Below are positions 1-8,935 of a DNA stretch of 64,000 nt, piece by piece. A program made the position numbers and the translations under genes. The notes beneath the pieces are model-generated. The model worked only from the letters and a program-made list of their open reading frames with translations, searched no databases and had not been told where the DNA came from. Origin of the DNA: Natronoglycomyces albus. GTDB lineage: Bacteria > Actinomycetota > Actinomycetes > Mycobacteriales > Micromonosporaceae. The number at the start of each line of letters is the position of its first letter. Positions within the stretch are counted from its first letter, which is position 1. The DNA lies in the NCBI RefSeq assembly GCF_016925535.1, contig NZ_CP070496.1, forward strand, positions 62,001-126,000. The letters run 5' to 3'.

Positions 1-557
1 GGTGTGGCTGGGGCGGGTTTGATCACGATCGGGCAGCCCGCGGCGATGGCGGGCGCTACTTTGTGTGCCACGAGGTTCAGTGGGAAGTTAAACGGCGTGA
101 TGCCCAGTACTGGCCCACGCGGGAAGTGACGCACCATCGCCATGCGTCCTACCGCCCCTGGGTCGGTGTCGAGTCGTTGCAGCGAGCCCGAGAACCGTCG
201 TGCCTCCTCGGCGGCCCACCGGAACGTCGAGACGGCGCGGTTTACCTCCACGCGTGCCCAGGTGATGGGTTTGCCAGATTCGGCGCAGATGAGCTCGGCC
301 AGGTTTTCGGTTTCTTCGGCCAGGCGGCGGCGCACATGGTCCAGCGCGGCGGCGCGTACGTGCGCGGGCAGCTCGGCGCACTCTTCGGCGTCGGCCCAAG
401 CCGTGGCGATTGCGGTCTCCACTTGCGCGGGCGTGGCCCACGATGTCGCGCCCACCGGGGCCGAGTCCCAAGGGTGGGTGATGAAGAATTCCTCTTCCCC
501 GTGCTGGGGTCGCCCGGCCACCCATATGGGGGCGACGGGGCGCAAACGATGTGCCAT
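1..557 (-). CDS. Aldehyde dehydrogenase, N-terminal part
   Basis: The minus strand from ATG 557 stays open to the left edge, giving about 185 residues; the catalytic Cys/Glu half lies outside the window. The fragment carries the typical NAD(P)-dependent aldehyde dehydrogenase N-terminal pattern: a helical cofactor-domain start, the segment LAELICAESGKP near residue 85, and GPVLGITPFNFPLNLVAHK then PAIAAGCPIVIKPAPAT at the edge, which is the family's Rossmann/NAD-binding signature ending in the conserved KPA lysine. It presumably oxidises an aldehyde to an acid; the substrate class cannot be assigned from this half. It is transcribed away from the membrane-protein gene at 784, so 558-783 is a divergent promoter region. 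It is separate from the betB-like dehydrogenase at 19084. Confidence 0.9.
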   Translation of the reverse strand, partial: MAHRLRPVAPIWVAGRPQHGEEEFFITHPWDSAPVGATSWATPAQVETAIATAWADAEECAELPAHVRAAALDHVRRRLAEETENLAELICAESGKPITWARVEVNRAVSTFRWAAEEARRFSGSLQRLDTDPGAVGRMAMVRHFPRGPVLGITPFNFPLNLVAHKVAPAIAAGCPIVIKPAPAT

Positions 558-783
558 GTCCTTAGCCTAAAGGTCAAGACTGTGAGTTTCGGCCCTTATG
601 CGGCAGCGATTGCCCACGGCGGTCTCATAAGAGTGACGATGCCCTCGATATGAATGTGGTGGAGAGAAACGCCAGCACAGGCGCTCTTGGCCGCGTGGAT
701 ACCTCGGCGCGGTCGGCGTGCGTGGCTGAGCAAAGGCCTAAATTGTCGAATGGGGTGGAGGACACTAGCGCGAACAAGGCATC

Positions 784-1536
784 ATGGTGCATATGAGCGA
801 ACAACCACAACAGGGAGCGGGATACCCGCAACCGACCTCTGGGCAACCCGCGCAGGCTCCCGGGGGATACCAACAGCAGCCTTACGCCTCTCCGCAGGCG
901 CAGTATCAACAGCAGGCGTACGGATACGCGCCCGCAGGACCGTCTTTTTTTGACAAGATCGGTGTGCCATCCCTTCCGGCCATCCTGGCCCTGTCGGGTC
1001 TGGGTGGATATCTCGTCGCTACGCTGATCGCCGGTTTCGGTGAGGACGCGATGCGCTCTTTCACCATCGGCACCGTCGGTGGCGTGCAGACGACCTCGAC
1101 TGCACTACTGGTTATGGTCGGACTGACGTTCTTCCTGGGCCCGCAGTTGCGCAAGCTATGGCAATCGCTGGCTCTCGTGGCCGGGGTGCTGGTCTTCAGC
1201 AACTTCCTGGTGACCGCGGTGTCCGATCACGGTTCGCAGATGAACTTTGAGACCGGTGAAGTGACTTCCTCTGGTGACAAGGGGGACGCCGCTGCCTGGA
1301 TCGGTGCGATCATCCTGATCGCCGCCGTTGGTTGTCTGGTTGCCGCCGCTCTCCTGCGCGGTGGACCGGAGTCTGAGGAAGACAAGGCCGCCAAGGCCCA
1401 GCAGCAGGCCGCGGCCGCCGCCGCGCAACAGCAGATGCAGCAGCAGTACCAGACTGGCCAGGTAGCCCAGCCGCAGCAGCAGCCTTCGCAGCCGCAGCAG
1501 CCCGGTCAGCCCGGACAGCAGTGGCCTCAGCAGTAA
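784..1536 (+). CDS. Gln/Pro-rich four-helix membrane protein
   Basis: This 250-residue protein has a Gln/Pro/Gly/Tyr-rich cytoplasmic-type head (residues 1-50), about four hydrophobic helices (roughly 56-77, 92-112, 118-140, 168-188) and a long Ala/Gln-rich tail with poly-Q runs and QPQQPGQPGQQ repeats. No catalytic motif was found. Low-complexity heads and tails of this type are common in actinobacterial envelope and septum-associated membrane proteins, but no family is recognised. The start is uncertain: ATG 784 has a close AAGG (776-779), while the in-frame ATG at 793 gives a cleaner N-terminus (MSEQPQQ) with poorer spacing. A strong hairpin follows at 1726-1757. Confidence 0.75.
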   Translation: MVHMSEQPQQGAGYPQPTSGQPAQAPGGYQQQPYASPQAQYQQQAYGYAPAGPSFFDKIGVPSLPAILALSGLGGYLVATLIAGFGEDAMRSFTIGTVGGVQTTSTALLVMVGLTFFLGPQLRKLWQSLALVAGVLVFSNFLVTAVSDHGSQMNFETGEVTSSGDKGDAAAWIGAIILIAAVGCLVAAALLRGGPESEEDKAAKAQQQAAAAAAQQQMQQQYQTGQVAQPQQQPSQPQQPGQPGQQWPQQ

Positions 1537-2445
1537 CCCGATTGGTTCTGTCAACCAGCCAGATCGCACGTGACAGGGATTTTCGCCGTGGCGCGATGCG
1601 GTCTTTATGCAAAGTGAAAGTTGAACTGGTTCTTCGTCGATAGAGAGCGAAGTCGGCTCGGACGGCGCCGTCGGTGATCACGCTGGCGGTTGAGCCGTTG
1701 GGCGTGCCGGTTCACTTAGTCTCAGATAGCGGCCCGAGCATATGCTCGGGCCGCTATTTTGTGCGTTCGCAAAGCGCGGGGGCGATATGTCAATGGCGCT
1801 AAAGGTTTCTCGCGGCCAGAAGGTTGCAGTGAAGCTCACAAATGTGTTTCAAATCTCAGCGAATCATTGATACTGACAAAGCAAGTTATGCATATCCTCT
1901 GAAAGAGATGCGACATTTCACGACAAAATATGCGCGCTCGCGGTCAGATCCGACCCCGTTGCGGCTCGCACGACCAATTCACGGCCCCGAATGGAGGCTG
2001 ATGTCTTCATCTCGTTACGCAAATAAGGCACCATCTCTTCTACGAGTTGCAGCTTCAAGTAAATAAGGTGCCTGGAGCTGACGAAAGGGCCCAACCGCAA
2101 GCCTGGCCTGCGGCGAAACCCTAAAGGGCTATCCGGCACCGCCGTACCTGGCCGCAATCGGGAAAGAAAAATGACCCGCAGCGACGCACTCACCCAGGTC
2201 ACCACCCCACAACCGATCCTCGGGTGACCATCCGCTGGCCCACCGCGCAGTGCGCACACCTGCAGACAAACAACAAAGTCGTCCGGATTTCCCGGCGCGA
2301 CGCTCAACAAAGAGGCTCGCCGACCCGCGCCGAGTGGCTCCAGTCACCATTTCGACACCGTGGCAGCACGGAGGCCGATGACTCGCCGCAGCGAGGCACC
2401 ACCGGGACCGACGAGCCCCAGGGATATCACCTCAGGAGTTAACGC
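1537..2445. other. Intergenic stretch with an AT-richer segment
   Basis: No convincing gene. It holds the palindrome at 1726-1757 and then, about 1790-2060, a stretch visibly richer in A/T than its surroundings. Within it, ATG 1788 opens a 25-codon frame beginning MSMALKVSRGQKVAVKL and closing at a stop near 1866. The frame looks gene-like at its start and then decays, so it may be the remnant of a truncated gene. The rest, up to the citA leader, shows no coding signal on either strand. Confidence 0.4.
1726..1757. terminator. Perfect palindrome, likely bidirectional terminator
   Basis: Arms ATAGCGGCCCGAGCA and TGCTCGGGCCGCTAT are exact 15-bp inverted repeats separated by two bases, followed by TTTT on the plus strand. 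Position and T-run fit a Rho-independent terminator for transcripts reading rightwards, including those from the 784 gene. Confidence 0.75.
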
Positions 2446-3543
2446 ATGTCTGAGTTCAAACCCGGGCTAGAAGGCGTCACCGCCTTCGAGACCGAAATCG
2501 CCGAGCCCGACAAAGACGGGGGTTCACTGCGCTACCGGGGCGTCGACATCGAAGACCTCATCGGCGAGGTCTCCTATTCGGACGTGTGGGGCCTGCTAGT
2601 AGACGGCCAGTTCGGCAATGGACTGCCACCGGCGCAACCGGTACCCGTTCCCGTCACATCCGGAGACACCCGCGTCGACGCCCAAGCCGCCGTGGCCATC
2701 CTCGCCCCCTACTGGGGATTGAAGCCACTGCTGGACATCGACGATGACACCGCCCGATCCGACCTCGCCCGCGTATCGGTCACGACGCTGTCCTTCATCG
2801 CCCAATCGGCCCGGGGGTCGGGACTGCCCACCGTCCCGCAAAGCGAAATTGACAAAGCCACCACCATCACCGAACGATTCATGCGCCGATGGCGCGGCGA
2901 ACCCGACCCCGACCACGTCAAAGCCGTCGACGCCTACCTGATCTCCGCGGCCGAACACGGCATGAACGCCTCGACATTCACCTCCCGCGTCGTAGCCTCC
3001 ACCGGGGCCGACGCGGCCGCGTGCATCTCCTCGGCCATCGGAGCGATGTCCGGGCCCCTGCACGGCGGTGCCCCCTCGCGGGTGCTGCACATGCTCGATG
3101 AGGTCGAACGCCGTGACGACGCCGAGGGCTACGTGCGCGAGCTGCTCGACCGAGGCGACCGACTGATGGGCTTCGGCCACCGCGTCTACCGAGCCGAAGA
3201 CCCACGCGCCCGTGTCCTGCGCGCCACCGCTCGCACCCTCAACGCGCCGCGCTTCGAGGTCGCCGAAGCACTCGAATCGGCTGCCCTAGCCGAGTTGAAG
3301 GCCCGCAAACCCGACCGCGTGTTGGCCACCAACGTCGAATTCTGGTCGGCGGTCGTCCTCGACTTCGCCCAAGTGCCCGGCGAGTTGTTCACCCCACTGT
3401 TCACATGTGCGCGAGTGGCCGGATGGAGCGCCCATATCTTGGAGCAAAAGGGCCTCGGCCGCCTCGTCCGCCCCTCGGCCACTTATGTTGGACCTGGGCC
3501 TCGCAAACCTACGGATGTTCCGGGGTGGGAGCGCCTGCAATAA
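2446..3543 (+). CDS. citA: Citrate synthase (CitA/citrate synthase 2 type)
   Basis: Condenses oxaloacetate and acetyl-CoA to citrate. The 365-residue protein shows the whole family fold: GGSLRYRGVDIEDL near the N-terminus, the first catalytic His region SAAEHGMNASTF (about residue 170), GPLHGGAPSRVLHML (about 205) and the signature MGFGHRVYRAEDPRARVL (about 240) with the substrate-binding HR pair, then ATNVEFWSAVVLDF. Length and the short N-terminus match the actinobacterial second citrate synthase (M. tuberculosis CitA, about 370 aa) rather than the long GltA2. AGGAG at 2434-2438 precedes ATG 2446 by 7 bases. A perfect hairpin lies 13 bases after the stop. serC downstream matches the order of this neighbourhood in other actinobacteria. 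Confidence 0.93.
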   Translation: MSEFKPGLEGVTAFETEIAEPDKDGGSLRYRGVDIEDLIGEVSYSDVWGLLVDGQFGNGLPPAQPVPVPVTSGDTRVDAQAAVAILAPYWGLKPLLDIDDDTARSDLARVSVTTLSFIAQSARGSGLPTVPQSEIDKATTITERFMRRWRGEPDPDHVKAVDAYLISAAEHGMNASTFTSRVVASTGADAAACISSAIGAMSGPLHGGAPSRVLHMLDEVERRDDAEGYVRELLDRGDRLMGFGHRVYRAEDPRARVLRATARTLNAPRFEVAEALESAALAELKARKPDRVLATNVEFWSAVVLDFAQVPGELFTPLFTCARVAGWSAHILEQKGLGRLVRPSATYVGPGPRKPTDVPGWERLQ

Positions 3544-3556
3544 GCCGCGCTGGCTT

Positions 3557-3590
3557 GGGAACCGGTGGGTCGCCCGACCCACCGGTTCCC
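3557..3590. terminator. Hairpin after citrate synthase
   Basis: Perfect inverted repeat GGGAACCGGTGGGTCG / CGACCCACCGGTTCCC with a two-base loop, starting 13 bp past the citA stop. There is no clear T-run, so this is inferred to be an actinobacterial-type hairpin terminator. Confidence 0.75.
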
Positions 3591-3893
3591 ACATTCGCCA
3601 CCTGGCGGGCCGGCCACTGCCCGCCACAGAAAGCGGCCCGGCGACGCCGCACCATAGACAATGGATCATGCGGGCGTCGATTTCAGTCAGTCGGAGGGTT
3701 TCGCCCAAGCGGCTCTGTCAGTACGGTAGATCCAGTTCGGCTCCGCCGGCCTAACAACGGGGTGCCCAGCCCCACCGAACGCCGATGCCCACGACACACC
3801 CACTTGCCCCAATGCCCTTCTAACGCAGCGCAACCGGTCCCACACCCCGCCCGATGCGCGGCAATCACAGCCCGTAACCATGCTAGTCCTTAA

Positions 3894-3993
3894 GACTTAT
3901 GCAAACGTGCACGTTCAAGGCCGCAGGAGGCGAAGTTTACGCAGGTAAACGAGCCAACGAGAACGCCGAAAGTGCCTTTTGCGCAAGCCTCCC
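3894..3993 (+). repeat. Dispersed ~100-bp repeat, copy A
   Basis: This segment recurs, inverted, at 51421-51513 (copy B) and 54930-55028 (copy C). Shared blocks include CTTATGCAAA, the core GAGGCGAAGTTTACG followed by AAACGAGCC, and GTGCCTTTTGCGC. In copies A and B the same frame is open and reads like a short peptide: M-Q-x-C-x-F then AAGGEVYAGKRANENAES in A. Copy A lies in the 600-bp gap between citA and the PIG-L gene, and an in-frame ORF from ATG 3899 runs on to 4474 overlapping the next gene, which is probably not all coding. No transposase or terminal inverted repeats were seen. Confidence 0.8.
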
Positions 3994-4145
3994 CAAACGA
4001 ACCCCGCGACTGTTGTCCCCCGACCGCGCTTCCCCCGCAGCCACCGCCATGTCAAAACCCGCCGCGTGCGCACCCCGCGTCCGCCTCGACGTGGCCAAAC
4101 TCGGTGTGAAGGGGCGAACTCCCAATCAGAAGAACACCCACCACC

Positions 4146-6302
4146 ATGTCGAAAAAAGAGTTCCAAAAGCCGCCCGGGCCAAAGGCCGAAACCACCCCCG
4201 AGCCAACCCACTCCGGCGACGCGGCCACCCACGCCGAGAAGCCGGCAGCTGGCCTTGCCTTTCCACCCCCCAAACAGGCCCCAAAACGCCCCAAGTGGAG
4301 CGCGTCCCGCCGCGTACTATTGACTGGCGGACTGGCCACGGTCGGACTGGCCGCCGCCGGAGCCGAAGCCGCCCGCTCGGTCCTCGACAGCCGCAACATC
4401 ACCGCACTGGCGACCTTGCCGCCACCGCCAGAGGGCCCAACCCAACTCAACATCGTCGCCCACCCCGACGATGACCTGTTCTTCATCAATCCGCGCCTTC
4501 TGTGGGCGGCCCGCGAGGGCACCAACCTCATCAACGTGTGCCTCACCGCCGGAGAGGCCAACGGACGCAACGGCCCCGACGCTCCCACCACCCCCGACTT
4601 CGCCGGCTACGCCGCCGCCCGCTGCCTGGGCCTACGGCGGGCGTGGGCCTCGATGATCGCCGAAGACGCCGACCACCCATGGGATCGATACTCCATCGAA
4701 CTGGAGTCTGGCCAGCAAGTGGAACTGTGCACCCTGCGAGACCACCCCGGCATCCACATGATCTTCGTGAGCATGTGGACCGACCTCGGGAAGGTGTGGG
4801 GCGGAAAACAGCGACTCATGGGCCTATGGGAACGCGAACTGGACGCACAACACGTCCTGCACGCATCCGACACGGCGATCGCGCACGGAGGAAAATACAC
4901 CCGCGAAGACCTACACCTGATGCTGCTGCACTTCCTCCAGCACTACCAACCCACGTCAGTGGCCCTCCTCGACGCCGACCCCGACTGGACCGACCAACGA
5001 AAAGGAGCCGACCAAAGCGGCTACTCCGACCACATCGACCACACCGCAGCGGCCCTATTCGGATGGAACGCGGTGCGCGAATGGGGCGGCCGGGCATCCG
5101 TTGAGTCCTACCGCGGCTACTACAACCGGCGCTGGCCGCGCAACCTCAGCCAGATCAACCGGGTGGCCAAGGGCCGCCCACTGGACGTGTACTCATTCCT
5201 AGAACGCGGCGAATGCGACATGGACTTCGGCTGTGGAGACTTGAAGGTCACCACCTTGGGCACCGGGGCGGGCTATGGGGCCAGCACGCACCCACGGCAT
5301 TCCTCGGGCCTGGCACTGGTGAGGGGGAAGGAGGGCGTACCAACCCCGGTCGCGGTCCGAGGAATGCGTCTGAGCCTGCGACAGGGCCAGGAATGGAAAC
5401 CGGTGGCCGGAGCCGCCGTCCTGCCCTCCCTGACCGTCACCGGGCGACACGTGTTCGCCACGGCTCCCGAATATCGAGCCAGCCGCCACCGGCAACGTCG
5501 CGACATCATGCACTACGCGGTGGACGAAGACCAGTGGACTAACTTGCGTAACCTGTCCTCCCAAGGCAACGACTCCCGCCACGGCGGAACCCCTGCGGCG
5601 GTGGAACTGCCCGACGGCACCTTCGTGGTCGCGGTGCGCTGCCCCGACTTGCGTCTGGCGGTCCGCACCCGCAACGAAAACGGCACCTGGGCCGCGTGGA
5701 CGCGCCTGTCCGGCGACATGGTCCAACCCGACATAGCCGCGGTCATCAACCCCCAGGGAGAACCGGAGTTCTACGGCGCCGCGGCCGACGACCTGGTGGT
5801 GTGGCGTCGCCGCGGAGGCGAATGGCACTTCGAGAGACTGGGCTTGGGCGCACACGCCTCCGCGCCAGCGGCCCTGTGGCTGCCCGGCGAACGGCTAGTC
5901 GTGGCCGCGCGGGAACCCGAAACGGGCGCGGTACTCGCACACACGCTGGACCACGACCAGTGGTCCTCCTGCCGCCTGGACTTCGACGGCGGGGTCATGG
6001 CCCCCGTGCTCGCCTCCAACGCCGAGGGAACCATCGTGGTCACGACCGACAACGACCAAGGCGTGACCGCCGTGGCCCTGACCGACGCCGAAGGCCTGCA
6101 ACGAAACGCCCAAGCGGTGTGGTCGATCGGCGGCCCGGTGCTGGTGCGGCAACCGCAACCATGGTTTGACGGGGAGGGCCGACTGCATCTACTCGCGCTG
6201 GGAGTCGACGGCGAACTGATGAGCGCGCACCAGGAAACGCCCAGCCGCGTCATGCCGCAACAGTGGAGCGTCTACGACACACCGGAACTCTCCGGCAGCT
6301 GA
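4146..6302 (+). CDS. PIG-L family deacetylase with C-terminal propeller
   Basis: A 718-residue exported or membrane-anchored protein. After a Pro-rich cytoplasmic head, a Tat-like signal is seen (SRRVLLTGGLATVGLAAAG, about residues 53-71). The PIG-L/LmbE N-acetylglucosamine-deacetylase domain follows: NIVAHPDDDLFF (about 102) supplies the metal-binding AHPDD, then LTAGEANGRNG, and QSGYSDHIDHTAAALF (about 295) supplies the HxxH metal ligand. The second half (about 370-715) contains repeated blades of W and GT motifs, such as DQWTNLRNLSSQGND and GTWAAWTRLSG, resembling lectin-type beta-propellers. It is likely an extracytoplasmic deacetylase acting on an N-acetylated sugar; the substrate is unknown. 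Translation signals before ATG 4146 are weak (AGAAG). Confidence 0.85.
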   Translation: MSKKEFQKPPGPKAETTPEPTHSGDAATHAEKPAAGLAFPPPKQAPKRPKWSASRRVLLTGGLATVGLAAAGAEAARSVLDSRNITALATLPPPPEGPTQLNIVAHPDDDLFFINPRLLWAAREGTNLINVCLTAGEANGRNGPDAPTTPDFAGYAAARCLGLRRAWASMIAEDADHPWDRYSIELESGQQVELCTLRDHPGIHMIFVSMWTDLGKVWGGKQRLMGLWERELDAQHVLHASDTAIAHGGKYTREDLHLMLLHFLQHYQPTSVALLDADPDWTDQRKGADQSGYSDHIDHTAAALFGWNAVREWGGRASVESYRGYYNRRWPRNLSQINRVAKGRPLDVYSFLERGECDMDFGCGDLKVTTLGTGAGYGASTHPRHSSGLALVRGKEGVPTPVAVRGMRLSLRQGQEWKPVAGAAVLPSLTVTGRHVFATAPEYRASRHRQRRDIMHYAVDEDQWTNLRNLSSQGNDSRHGGTPAAVELPDGTFVVAVRCPDLRLAVRTRNENGTWAAWTRLSGDMVQPDIAAVINPQGEPEFYGAAADDLVVWRRRGGEWHFERLGLGAHASAPAALWLPGERLVVAAREPETGAVLAHTLDHDQWSSCRLDFDGGVMAPVLASNAEGTIVVTTDNDQGVTAVALTDAEGLQRNAQAVWSIGGPVLVRQPQPWFDGEGRLHLLALGVDGELMSAHQETPSRVMPQQWSVYDTPELSGS

Positions 6303-6715
6303 GACCCCTGAACCGAGACATCGACTCACGGTGCGCCAACGCCGTGACGGCTGTGCGCGCCGCCGCTATTTAGGGCGTAAAGTGTGAGGCAGTCGGCAGT
6401 GTCGCCGCAACGGCGTTCGCGGTGCCACGCTCGGGTGACCACCCGAGCAGGCAGTTCGCCACATCGGGCACCTCAGACGGCCTCAGGGCCCACTAACACA
6501 GCCCCGCAAACGCCACAACCAGCCAACGAAGCCACCCTGCCAGTCTGCGCGGGGTATTCCTTGAGTTGGTCTCGACGCCCTTTCGCACAGGGTGGCGCCG
6601 TCCTCATACCGAGAAGCTGCGGCAACAGCAGCCCGACTCCACGCGCGGAGGCAACTCCGTGGCCGCAGCGGGCATGCTCGCGCCACAGCCTCGACACTTT
6701 GCATTGGAGTTACTG

Positions 6716-7849
6716 GTGACAAACCAGCAGATTCGCATACCGGCCGACCTCCTGCCCGCAGACGGGCGATTCGGCGCGGGACCCTCGAAGGTGCCCGAAG
6801 CCGCGCTGGCGGCTTTGGCCGGACTCGGTGCCGAGGTCATGGGCACCTCTCACCGCAAACCGGCCGTCAAGGGTCAGGTGGCGCGGCTGCGCCGGGGCCT
6901 GGCGGACCTTTTCAGCCTGCCGGAGGGCTACGAGGTCGTTCTCGGCGTCGGTGGCACGACGGCCTTTTGGGACGCGGCGGCGTTCTCACTGGTAGAGACG
7001 AAGGCGCAGGCGATTTCGTTCGGTGAGTTCGGTTCCAAGTTCGCCAAGGCGATGCGGGCCCCGCACCTACAGGAGCCCACGGTGATCACCGCCGAGCCTC
7101 CGCACGCGGCCCATCCGCGCCTCGAAGAGGGCGTGGACGTGTACGGAACGCCGCACAATGAGACGTCCACCGGCGTGGCCGTGCGGGTCAAACGGGTCGC
7201 CGACACCGACGCGCTCATGTTGCACGACGCCACGTCGGCCGCCGGTGGCCTGGAAGTGGATCTGCGCGAGAGCGACTGTTACTATTTCGCGCCGCAAAAG
7301 GGCCTGGCCTCGGACGGGGGCCTGTGGATCGCGCTGTTGAGCCCGGCCGCGATCGAACGGGTGGAACGCATCGCCGCCTCAGGGCGCTACATCCCGGCAT
7401 TCTTGGACCTGAAGACGGCGCTTGACAATTCCCGCAAGGAACAGACGTACAACACTCCGGCCGTGGCCACGGTGGTGTTGGCCGCCGAACAAGTGGACCT
7501 CCTCAACGCCGCGGGCGGGCTGTCGATAGCGGCGAAACGCTGCGAGTCTTCGGCTGGGGCACTGTACAGCTGGGCGGAGTCCTCGCCGGTGGCCTCGCCG
7601 TTTGTCACCGACCCGGCCATTCGCTCCAACATGGTGGTGACGCTGGACTTCGACGAGTCAGTGGACGCGGCGCGCCTGGCGCAGGTACTGCGAGACAACG
7701 GCGTGGTCGACACCGAGCCCTATCGCAAGCTGGGGCGCAATCAGCTGCGGGTGGCAACCTACCCGGCGATCGATCCCGCCGACACGGTGGCGTTGACCAA
7801 GTGCCTGGACTATGTGATCGAGCGGCTCTTATCGGAGCGGTCGGGCTAG
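6716..7849 (+). CDS. serC: Phosphoserine aminotransferase
   Basis: Catalyses the PLP-dependent interconversion of 3-phosphohydroxypyruvate and phosphoserine in serine synthesis. The 377-residue product matches the short actinobacterial SerC class: IPADLLPADGRFGAGPSKV at the N-terminus, MGTSHRKPAVKGQV, the cofactor loop GVGGTTAFWDAAAF, HNETSTGVAV, HDATSAAGGLEVDL with the PLP-contacting Asp, and YYFAPQKGLASDGG whose Lys is the Schiff-base residue. The reading frame opens upstream at 6566, but GTG 6716 is preferred because GGAG (6706-6709) sits 6 bases upstream and the protein then has the usual length and start (MTNQQIRIP). It stands alone on the plus strand. Confidence 0.93.
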   Translation: MTNQQIRIPADLLPADGRFGAGPSKVPEAALAALAGLGAEVMGTSHRKPAVKGQVARLRRGLADLFSLPEGYEVVLGVGGTTAFWDAAAFSLVETKAQAISFGEFGSKFAKAMRAPHLQEPTVITAEPPHAAHPRLEEGVDVYGTPHNETSTGVAVRVKRVADTDALMLHDATSAAGGLEVDLRESDCYYFAPQKGLASDGGLWIALLSPAAIERVERIAASGRYIPAFLDLKTALDNSRKEQTYNTPAVATVVLAAEQVDLLNAAGGLSIAAKRCESSAGALYSWAESSPVASPFVTDPAIRSNMVVTLDFDESVDAARLAQVLRDNGVVDTEPYRKLGRNQLRVATYPAIDPADTVALTKCLDYVIERLLSERSG

Positions 7850-8011
7850 GCGGCCCGGCCGACCAACTAATCGGACCAACCGGCCCGTGCCGAAGCTGGC
7901 GGCCACCGTTGCCTCAAGCGGTGGCCGCACCGATCTGGCAGCGCCTACAGAGGCCACTGGGCCCTCCTCTGGCACTGATGCCCGCATCCAAGGGAGGCGT
8001 TTTGGGCTGCT

Positions 8012-8935
8012 TTGCGTTACGGTGTCGGAGTGGATCTGGATTATGTACTCCGCAACCCCCACCGATTGCCGATGCTCATCGAACATCAGCGCATCCGCTG
8101 CACTCCGGTGTCCTCCGGTGCCACTGGCACCTGCCAGCGACTGACCTTCGACGACGGCCAGGAGGTATTCGCCAAATTCGCCTCCCGTTCACCCACCTCG
8201 CCCGCGCAGCCAACCGGGCCCGCCGCCGCCCCCGGGTTCATGGCCGCCGAAGCCAATGGCCTGCGCAGCCTGGGCGAGGCCACTGACGCCGTCGCCGAAC
8301 TGTGGGCGGCCACAGACGAACTGATCGTCACCGACTGGATTTCTCCGGGCCCACCCACTGAAGACGCGGCCCGCCGTCTGGGACGGGAACTCGCCTGTGT
8401 TCACCAGGCGGGCATGCCCACCTATGGCGCCCCCTGGCCTGGCTTCATCGGTGCGCTGCCCATGGACAACCGTGAGCACCCCGGGCCGTGGGCGACGTGG
8501 TTCGCCGAGCGGCGACTGTGCCCCTACCTGCGACCGTCAGTGGACAACGGGGCCCTTGACGTCCAAGACGCCAAGGCAGTCGAGGCGCTCATAGACCGAC
8601 TCGACCAGTTCGCCCCGCCACCGGAACCCATCGCACGCCTACACGGCGACCTGTGGCCCGGCAATGTCCTATGGGGCACCGATGCCGCCTGGCTGATCGA
8701 CCCGGCCGTGCATGGGGGCAGTCGCGAGAGTGACATCGCCTCGCTCCATCTGTTCGGTGGGCTCCCACATGTGCGCCAGCTGCTGGCCGGATACGAGGAG
8801 ATCTGGCCCTTGGCATCCGGATGGCACGAGCGCCTTGGCATTCACCAATTGTTCCTGTTGCTGGTGCACGCCGCCTTGTTTGGCCGTTCCTACCGGGCCT
8901 CGGTCATGGCAGTGGTCAATGGCTACCTGCGATGA
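8012..8935 (+). CDS. Fructosamine-kinase-like phosphotransferase
   Basis: A 307-residue protein of the aminoglycoside phosphotransferase/fructosamine-3-kinase fold. Visible features are an N-lobe with VSSGATGTCQRLTFDDGQEVFAKFAS, where the Lys of FAKF is the ATP-binding lysine, the EANGLRSL helix, the hinge ELIVTDWI, the catalytic loop ARLHGDLWPGNVLWG (about residue 210) and the metal motif AAWLIDPAVHGGSRESDI. The family phosphorylates fructosamines on glycated amines, contributing to deglycation. The start is unclear: TTG 8012 opens the frame and in-frame GTG 8030 is an alternative; AGGGAGG lies at 7991-7997, rather far from either. It follows serC by about 160 bp on the same strand, so co-transcription is possible. 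Confidence 0.85.
   Translation: MRYGVGVDLDYVLRNPHRLPMLIEHQRIRCTPVSSGATGTCQRLTFDDGQEVFAKFASRSPTSPAQPTGPAAAPGFMAAEANGLRSLGEATDAVAELWAATDELIVTDWISPGPPTEDAARRLGRELACVHQAGMPTYGAPWPGFIGALPMDNREHPGPWATWFAERRLCPYLRPSVDNGALDVQDAKAVEALIDRLDQFAPPPEPIARLHGDLWPGNVLWGTDAAWLIDPAVHGGSRESDIASLHLFGGLPHVRQLLAGYEEIWPLASGWHERLGIHQLFLLLVHAALFGRSYRASVMAVVNGYLR

Noticed and set aside
1600-1720. Possible tRNA-like segment near the palindrome
   Set aside because: No proper T-arm (GTTCRANYC) and acceptor pairing; no cloverleaf could be drawn.
3899-4474. 191-codon plus-strand ORF starting in repeat copy A
   Set aside because: After the repeat-encoded ~40 residues it overlaps the PIG-L gene in another frame and becomes Arg/Pro-rich; treated as repeat plus shadow.
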